A DNA stretch of 64,000 nucleotides, from contig CACGWC010000002.1 of assembly GCA_902576785.1 (NCBI GenBank), forward strand, positions 124,001-188,000. Reading direction: 5' to 3'. The notes under the pieces were generated by a model. The model made no database searches. It was not told the DNA's origin and saw only the letters and a program-made list of their open reading frames with translations. Position 1 is the stretch's first letter, and every line of letters begins with the position of its first letter. The DNA is from an uncultured Pelagibacteraceae bacterium. Its GTDB lineage: Bacteria; Pseudomonadota; Alphaproteobacteria; Pelagibacterales; Pelagibacteraceae. A program made the translations under genes and the position numbers. Shown here in pieces: positions 58,889 through 64,000 of the stretch.

Positions 58889-60004
58889 TTATAGACCAGC
58901 TTTCATAGCTTCCCACTTCTCACCAAGTTCTGTACCGTTATCAGCCCAGAAAAATGGATCAACTAAAAAGTATTTTTTAGTGTTTGCAGGAGCAGTTGGC
59001 ATTTGTGGCATCATTTCAGTTTTACCATCTTTGTACCAAGGCTCATTTGCTTTGATAATTTCTAAAGATGACAATCTGTATGGAGCATATGCAATATATT
59101 TAGCACTTCCAGCTAACATTTCAGTGTTAGTCATCATTGCTAAAGCTTTTTTAGCATTTGCTTCATCTGGTCCACCTTTAACAAGTGCGAAATATTCATA
59201 GTCAAGACCTTGTCCATCCCATACTTGTTTAATTGGAGCACCTTCACCGATTTCAGCATTAAAGAATCTTCCATTCCAACCAGTTGCCATAACAACTTCA
59301 CCAGATACTAATAATTCTGGTGGTTGAGCACCTGCAGACCAGAATACACATCCACCATTTGGATCTGTACAAAGCTCTTTAATTTTGTTCATAGCTCTAT
59401 TAACACCAGCTTCAGTTTCTAGTAATTTGTAGATCTCTGATCCACCTTTACCCATGTAAACTCCGTCACCAGCTAAAGCGATTTCTAGGTTTGTTAGAGC
59501 TGATTTATAAATAGCTCTTTTTCCTGGAAATTTTTTAGTGTTAAAGAAATCTTTTATAGTCGATGGTGTGCCGTCAACATTGTTTACGTTGTAAGCATAG
59601 TTCCAAGAATATAAAATGTTTCCTACCGCACATTTACTTGGCATTGGAGCAAAGAAATCTTCACTTGCAGGAGTTCCATCTGGAGCTGCAGGGAAGTCTT
59701 TGTCAAAATCGAATTCAACGAAAATTCCTTCGTCACATCCGTTGATAGTATCAAATGCGAATACATCGATAATATCCCAAGTAATTGCACCTGCTTCTTT
59801 TTGAGCTTTAATCTCAGATAATCCACCTGAATAGTCTACCCAGTTGATATCAACACCAAGAGCTTTTGCAGTTGGATCACCATACCCTAGCTTTTGAGAC
59901 TCTGTATAAGCTCCACCCCAAGATGCTACTGTAACCGCAAATGCAGATGAAGTTATTGAAAGAGCAAAAGAAAGAGCAAGTAATAATTTACTTAATTTTT
60001 TCAT
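58889..60004 (-). CDS. ABC substrate-binding protein, PotD type
   Basis: 371-residue periplasmic protein with a signal peptide (MKKLSKLLLALSFALSITSSAFA) and family start VTVASWGGAYTESQKLGY. Aromatic residues (SWGGAY, NWVDYSGG, WNYAYNV, FWSAGAQ, TGWNGRF) could cage a cationic or zwitterionic ligand such as ectoine. Several Cys (NGCDEG, SKCAVG, LCTDPNGGCVFW) may form disulfides. Excellent Shine-Dalgarno (GGAGGA) and a terminator directly after it. The ligand is inferred from linkage to doeA/eutA-like genes. Confidence 0.85.
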   Translation of the reverse strand: MKKLSKLLLALSFALSITSSAFAVTVASWGGAYTESQKLGYGDPTAKALGVDINWVDYSGGLSEIKAQKEAGAITWDIIDVFAFDTINGCDEGIFVEFDFDKDFPAAPDGTPASEDFFAPMPSKCAVGNILYSWNYAYNVNNVDGTPSTIKDFFNTKKFPGKRAIYKSALTNLEIALAGDGVYMGKGGSEIYKLLETEAGVNRAMNKIKELCTDPNGGCVFWSAGAQPPELLVSGEVVMATGWNGRFFNAEIGEGAPIKQVWDGQGLDYEYFALVKGGPDEANAKKALAMMTNTEMLAGSAKYIAYAPYRLSSLEIIKANEPWYKDGKTEMMPQMPTAPANTKKYFLVDPFFWADNGTELGEKWEAMKAGL

Positions 60005-60026
60005 TTATCCTCCGTTTAAACGTTTA

Positions 60027-60044
60027 ATATAAATTAATTTATAT
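60027..60044. promoter_or_regulatory. 18-bp A+T palindrome upstream of the PotD-like gene
   Basis: ATATAAATTAATTTATAT is a perfect dyad 23 bases before the binding-protein ATG, next to a second perfect dyad TTAAACGTTTAA. It lies in the 115-base gap between ATPase and binding protein that must hold any internal promoter. Pure A+T dyads arise easily in this genome, so an operator role is weakly supported. Confidence 0.3.
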
Positions 60045-60119
60045 AAGCGAAGTACAACAAAAACGATATTCAGAGTCAACAGGCCATTTTGTTATAGGAA
60101 TACTGGGATATTTAAGAAA

Positions 60120-61205
60120 TTATTTAGGATCTAGAGCTCTTGCGTCTTGACTGTTCCATCCTACTTTAATCTCATTACCTAATTTTAAATCTAACTCGTT
60201 TGAGCTATTTGGAACTTTTAAAATAAATTCTTTATTACCTAAAAGATCTAATCTTACTCTAGTGTGATCACCATGGTAAATAACTTCTTCGATTTTTCCC
60301 GTTTGATTATTATCCATTTTATCTTTTGGATTTATCAATGCCCTCTCAGGTCTTATTGAAACTGTTGTTTTATCACCTTTGGAAGTTACTGAAACTGGAT
60401 TAGCTAAAATTTCTCCATTTTGTAGTTTAACTTTACAAACATCTTTTGAAATGTCAGTTACTTCTCCTCCAAATGTATTATTTTCACCTATAAACTCTGC
60501 AACGAAAGAATTAACTGGTTCTTCGTACAATTTATCAGGACTTGATAATTGTTGAACTTTACCATCATTAAAAACTGCGATCCTATTTGACATTGTTAAT
60601 GCTTCTCCTTGATCGTGTGTAACGTAAACTACAGTAACACCAATATTTTCATGAATATGTTTAATTTCGTATTGCATACTTTCTCTTAAGTTTTTATCTA
60701 AAGCTCCAAGAGGTTCATCCATTAGAACTACTGCTGGATCAAATACTAGAGCTCTTGCAACAGCTACCCTTTGTTGCTGACCACCAGATAATTGTGCTGG
60801 CATTCTACTTTCAAATCCTGATAAAGAAACCATTGATAAAGCTTTATCTACTTTTTTATCAATCTCATCTTTTTGAACTTTTCTAACTCTTAAAGGAAAT
60901 GCTAAATTTTCATAAACTGTCATATGAGGAAACAATGCATAATTTTGAAAAACCATTCCAATTCCTCTTTTGTGCGGTGGAATATTAGAAATAGGATTAG
61001 AATCTAAATAGATTTCACCATTGGTTGGTGTTTCAAATCCAGCCAACATCATCAGACAAGTTGTTTTTCCTGAACCAGATGGACCAAGCATAGTAATGAA
61101 CTCGCCCTCTGAGATATTAAGATTTAAATCTTTTACTACTAAGACTTTACCATCGTAACTTTTGTCAACTTTATCGAACTTAACGAATTCTGTATTTTTA
61201 GACAT
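60120..61205 (-). CDS. ABC transporter ATPase, PotA type
   Basis: 361-residue ATPase: Walker A GPSGSGKTT (about 42), signature LSGGQQQRVAVARAL, Walker B VVLMDEPLGALD, switch VYVTHDQGEAL, then a TOBE domain (about 280-355, VSIRPERALI). Energises the PotBC-like permeases. It lies 38 bases after the doeA-like gene and 115 bases before the binding protein, so enzymes and transporter form one operon with an internal promoter for the binding protein. Confidence 0.88.
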   Translation of the reverse strand: MSKNTEFVKFDKVDKSYDGKVLVVKDLNLNISEGEFITMLGPSGSGKTTCLMMLAGFETPTNGEIYLDSNPISNIPPHKRGIGMVFQNYALFPHMTVYENLAFPLRVRKVQKDEIDKKVDKALSMVSLSGFESRMPAQLSGGQQQRVAVARALVFDPAVVLMDEPLGALDKNLRESMQYEIKHIHENIGVTVVYVTHDQGEALTMSNRIAVFNDGKVQQLSSPDKLYEEPVNSFVAEFIGENNTFGGEVTDISKDVCKVKLQNGEILANPVSVTSKGDKTTVSIRPERALINPKDKMDNNQTGKIEEVIYHGDHTRVRLDLLGNKEFILKVPNSSNELDLKLGNEIKVGWNSQDARALDPK

Positions 61206-61243
61206 CTAGTGTTTAAAACATTTAAGAAGTTAATTATCAATAG

Positions 61244-62416
61244 CTAATAGTTCTTAATATGTAGCTCTTTTGGAAATTTACAGAATAATTCACAACCTTT
61301 GTCGGTAACTCGGATTGCTTCAGATGCTTCTACTCCCCAATCACCAAACTGCATTACTGCAATCATATGAAAACAAACATTTGGTTCAAGTACTGTCATA
61401 TCGCCTTTATAAATATTTAAAGTATGCTCTCCCCAATCTGGCGGATATCCAATACCTATTGAGTAACCCGTTCTTGATTTCTTCTCGATACCATATTTAT
61501 CTAAAATTTTCCAAAAGGCTTGGGCAACATCATTTGCTGTGTTTCCGGGTTTTGTAGCATTAATTCCAGCTTGTAAAGCTTCTATAGTTTTATTCATTGT
61601 ATCTATTTTTAATTGATCAGGTTTACCTAATAAAATTGTTCGAGCCATAGGTGCGTGATATCTTTTATAAACACCTGAAAGTTCAATTATAGTTGCTTCA
61701 CCTTCAATAAATTTATCTTGGGTTGCTGTTAAATGTGAAGCAGATGTACCTTTTCCAGTTGGAAGAAGCGTTGCGATACTAGAATATTCACCTCCAAATT
61801 CTTCTGTACCATAAAATAAAGACTTTTGAATTTCTCCAACAGCATCGCATTGTCTTGTACCAGGTTTAATTACTTCCATTGCAGTTTGCATTCCTTTTTG
61901 AGAAATTAAAGCAGCAGACTTCATATAATTTATCTCTGCATTAGATTTAATTAATCTAGCCCAATTAACTAGTCGATCAGAATCGATAATGTTTGCATTT
62001 GGTAACCCCTGTTTAATCTTTTCATAACAAAAAGCTGTAAAATAATGAGCATCCATTTCAACTCCAATAGACAGTTTATCCCATTTTTTTTCTTTAATTA
62101 CTTTGGTCAAGTAATCATAGGGATGTTTTGGCCAAGTATGAATATAACTCTCATCATAAACAATAATATTGTCTTTATTTAAATAGGTCTTTATGTACGC
62201 CCCACCTGCATCCTGATCTCTAACAAAGCAAATTGGCTCTTTTGAATCAACGTGCACTAATACACATTGTGCATAATAAAAAGACCAAGCATCGTAGCCT
62301 GTAAGATAATTCATATTATTTGTGTCGTGAGAAATGATTAAATCAATTTTTTTCTCTCTCATCAGAGATTGAACTTTTAATAGTCTTTGTTTGTATTCTT
62401 CTTTTGAAAAGGACAT
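61244..62416 (-). CDS. doeA: Ectoine hydrolase-like M24 protein (DoeA/EutD)
   Basis: 390-residue creatinase/aminopeptidase-fold protein matching ectoine hydrolase: SHDTNNMNYLTGYDAWSFYYAQCVLV, FVRDQDAGGAYI, GVEMDAHYFTA, ATLLPTGKGTSASHLT, IIELSGVYKRYHAPMART and IGYPPDWGEHTLNI. The usual M24 metal-binding Asp residues are replaced (Glu245 in IIEL, Pro in YHAPMART), the state expected for metal-free EutD/DoeA, in which a Glu does the chemistry. It opens the ectoine ring to acetyl-diaminobutyrate. DoeB deacetylase is not next to it. The eutA-like gene is 3 bases upstream. Confidence 0.78.
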   Translation of the reverse strand: MSFSKEEYKQRLLKVQSLMREKKIDLIISHDTNNMNYLTGYDAWSFYYAQCVLVHVDSKEPICFVRDQDAGGAYIKTYLNKDNIIVYDESYIHTWPKHPYDYLTKVIKEKKWDKLSIGVEMDAHYFTAFCYEKIKQGLPNANIIDSDRLVNWARLIKSNAEINYMKSAALISQKGMQTAMEVIKPGTRQCDAVGEIQKSLFYGTEEFGGEYSSIATLLPTGKGTSASHLTATQDKFIEGEATIIELSGVYKRYHAPMARTILLGKPDQLKIDTMNKTIEALQAGINATKPGNTANDVAQAFWKILDKYGIEKKSRTGYSIGIGYPPDWGEHTLNIYKGDMTVLEPNVCFHMIAVMQFGDWGVEASEAIRVTDKGCELFCKFPKELHIKNY

Positions 62417-62419
62417 AAA

Positions 62420-63160
62420 TTAATCAAACAGTCTTCCAAATCCTTTTACAGATTTATTTTCACCTATGTTTTCTAAAGATTCCCAGATTAAAGCCTGATT
62501 GCTTGAAAGAACTGGTATTTCAAGTTTATCTTCTAATTTTTGTATTAGAGGAAGAACTGGTAAAGCGGTGCAAGATACAAATAAAGCATCTGCCTCACTT
62601 ACATCTAAATTTATTAGCACATCAAACAGATAATTTTGATCTACTTTACCAATCTCCATGTCAGAATGAATATCAAAGTATGAATTTGAGGTGATTTCAA
62701 AACCAGATGAATTAAAATAATCAACAACATCATCGTTAACTTTTTTACTGTAAGGTGTGAATATAGAAAGTTTTTTAATATTTAATTTTTTCAATGCTTT
62801 CAAAGCTGCTGTACTTGGTGTTGAAAGTTTTGCCTCAGGTTTTGCTGCTTGTATTTTATTTTTAATATTATCGTACCCTGCTGCAATAGTTCCTGATGTA
62901 CAAGCATATACAACACAGTCTAATTTTTGCTCTGGCAAGATATCTCTTGTTACTTGAGTAATATTCTCTGACATTTTGATCAAATTCTCTTTGGTTAAGG
63001 GATTATAACATTCTATTCTATTTACAAAAAAATCTATTTTTTTATCTTTAATTACACTTATAAAATCTTTTTCAATCACTAGATCGGTTGCTAAAGCGAT
63101 AAGTCCAATACGTGGATTTTGGTTATTTTCAAACTTTGGTTCTATTTTTTGTGATTTCAT
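62420..63160 (-). CDS. eutA: EutA-like Asp/Glu-racemase-fold protein
   Basis: Maleate isomerase/arylmalonate decarboxylase superfamily, about 246 residues from the ATG at 63160. Start of the core is RIGLIALATDLVIEKDF; paired Cys sites YACTSGTIAAGYDN and FVSCTALPVLPLIQ fit the two catalytic Cys of the superfamily. EutA accompanies ectoine/hydroxyectoine degradation genes (eutABCDE), where it is thought to epimerise or rearrange a hydroxyectoine product. The ORF-track start at 63181 (MWWYIVF) adds seven residues and no better ribosome site, so the inner ATG is preferred. Role assignment depends on doeA linkage. Confidence 0.72.
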   Translation of the reverse strand: MKSQKIEPKFENNQNPRIGLIALATDLVIEKDFISVIKDKKIDFFVNRIECYNPLTKENLIKMSENITQVTRDILPEQKLDCVVYACTSGTIAAGYDNIKNKIQAAKPEAKLSTPSTAALKALKKLNIKKLSIFTPYSKKVNDDVVDYFNSSGFEITSNSYFDIHSDMEIGKVDQNYLFDVLINLDVSEADALFVSCTALPVLPLIQKLEDKLEIPVLSSNQALIWESLENIGENKSVKGFGRLFD

Positions 63161-63276
63161 AAATACAATATACCACCACATATTGATTAATCATTAAAAT
63201 TTAAAAACTGTATCTAATTTCTTGAATGGTTATAGTAAATAAACGTATAATAAGAAAAATTAATTTTGAAATATAA

Positions 63277-64000
63277 ATGCTCGATAAAAAAAAATTTTAT
63301 ATCAATGGCAAATGGGTTGAGCCAGTAAACAAGAATGAATGTGAAGTTATTAATCCATCAACAGAAGAAGTTTGTGCAATTATAAGTCTTGGAAGTTCTG
63401 ATGATACAAATGTTGCAGTCAAAGCAGCAAAATCTGCATTTGAGACTTGGAAAGAAACTTCAAAAGAAGAAAGGTTAAATTTATTAGAAAAATTATTAAA
63501 AATTTATAATTCTAGATGGGATGATATGACTGATGCTATTACTACAGAGCTTGGTTGTCCTAAAGATTGGTGTTCAGCTAATCAAACATCTTCTGGCGCA
63601 GGTCATATCGAAGACTTTATAAAAAGATTAAAAGAATTCGAATTCGAACCAGGTTTTGATAAAGGATCTACTAATCATATTGTATATGAACCAATTGGAG
63701 TTTGCGGATTAATTACACCTTGGAATTGGCCTATAAATCAAATTGCTTTAAAAGTAATTCCAGCTTTTGCTACTGGGTGTACAATGGTACTTAAACCATC
63801 TGAAATTGCACCATTGTCAGGAATGCTATTTGCAGAGATGATAGATGAGGCTGGATTTCCAGCTGGAGTATTTAATTTGGTAAATGGTGATGGGCCTGGT
63901 GTTGGAACTGACCTGTCAGGACATCCTGATGTTGATATGGTCTCATTTACAGGATCTACTAGAGCTGGAAAATTAATTACAAAGAATGCTGCTGAGACTA
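63277..64000 (+). CDS. Aldehyde dehydrogenase, 3' truncated by window edge
   Basis: Open frame from the ATG at 63277 (MLDKKKFYINGKWVEP) to the window end, 241 codons, absent from the ORF track because it has no stop. Clear ALDH head: VINPSTEEVCAIISLG, GVCGLITPWNWPINQIAL, LKPSEIAPLSG, GVFNLVNGDGPGVG and FTGSTRAGKLI; the catalytic Cys lies beyond the window. It aligns residue by residue with the ALDH at 37425 and is a close paralogue. Divergent from eutA, so it may supply the semialdehyde dehydrogenase (DoeC-like) step of ectoine degradation; this is inference. Confidence 0.85.
   Translation, partial: MLDKKKFYINGKWVEPVNKNECEVINPSTEEVCAIISLGSSDDTNVAVKAAKSAFETWKETSKEERLNLLEKLLKIYNSRWDDMTDAITTELGCPKDWCSANQTSSGAGHIEDFIKRLKEFEFEPGFDKGSTNHIVYEPIGVCGLITPWNWPINQIALKVIPAFATGCTMVLKPSEIAPLSGMLFAEMIDEAGFPAGVFNLVNGDGPGVGTDLSGHPDVDMVSFTGSTRAGKLITKNAAET

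Noticed and set aside
61244-62416. DMSP lyase DddP or prolidase
   Set aside because: Motifs around NMNYLTGYDAWSFY and the substituted metal ligands fit ectoine hydrolase; DddP is longer at the N-terminus and keeps a metal site.
63184-63193. TGATTAATCA dyad between eutA and the truncated ALDH
   Set aside because: Ten A+T-rich bases in a divergent promoter are too short to call an operator alone.
1-64000. CRISPR arrays, tRNA or rRNA genes, insertion sequences, prophage or integrase
   Set aside because: No spaced repeats, cloverleaf candidates in the few short gaps, transposases or phage genes were seen.

Overview
The window looks like a Pelagibacterales (SAR11) chromosome or a very close relative. 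The DNA is strongly A+T-rich, genes are packed with gaps of a few bases or overlapping ends, and no gene-free stretch exceeds 300 bases. I see no tRNA, rRNA, insertion sequence, prophage or CRISPR array. The content is typical of a streamlined marine osmolyte and one-carbon specialist: trimethylamine (TMA) and TMAO genes, several GcvT-family demethylase-like proteins, four binding-protein ABC importers and an ectoine-type locus.

Region 1 (1-27383) is mostly methylated-amine metabolism. A 3' fragment of TMA monooxygenase (tmm) opens the window. A minus-strand block follows with a glycoside/sugar module: GH63-type hydrolase, two permeases, binding protein, ATPase and a GpsA-like dehydrogenase. 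It runs into the TMAO importer genes (tmoW, tmoV, tmoX), with a MORN-repeat protein and an unknown membrane protein between tmoV and tmoX. Divergent from tmoX lies tdm (DUF1989-GcvT fusion, TMAO demethylase). After it come a MarR-like regulator, an FAD amine dehydrogenase-like protein, a glutamine synthetase-like enzyme, mgsA/B/C (N-methylglutamate synthase), an ammonium transporter (amtB) with two tiny membrane proteins, gmaS (gamma-glutamylmethylamide synthetase) and a diaminopropionate ammonia-lyase-like enzyme. Together they could take TMA to TMAO to dimethylamine, and monomethylamine to N-methylglutamate. The dimethylamine step and most N-methylglutamate dehydrogenase subunits are not in the window.

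Region 2 (27389-43607) is largely housekeeping: photolyase, YjbQ, ZapE, a cupin, BamB-like and YfgM-like proteins, aconitase, a LysE exporter, a CsaA-like protein, ArgE, an aldehyde dehydrogenase, an agmatinase-family enzyme, a 44-residue membrane microprotein missed by the ORF track, a secreted HExxH protein, a cyclophilin and a fused beta-oxidation enzyme.

Region 3 (43665-56702) is the best candidate for an undescribed system. A dipeptide/opine-type ABC importer is divergent from a tight seven-gene operon: GcvT-like protein, S51 peptidase, FMN 2-hydroxyacid dehydrogenase, ThDP lyase/decarboxylase, a transthyretin/HIUase-like protein with an altered C-terminal motif, a DmdA-like demethylase and a thiolase. 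It reads as uptake followed by demethylation and a 2-hydroxyacid to 2-oxoacid to C-C cleavage route for an unknown methylated compound.

Region 4 (56703-64000) is an ectoine/hydroxyectoine-type locus: eutA-like and doeA/eutD-like genes with a Pot-type ABC importer, divergent from a truncated aldehyde dehydrogenase.

A recurrent design is seen at all four binding-protein genes: a strong Shine-Dalgarno before the binding protein, an intrinsic terminator right after it, then the next gene with no visible Shine-Dalgarno. All functions are inferred from motifs and context; no database search was possible.
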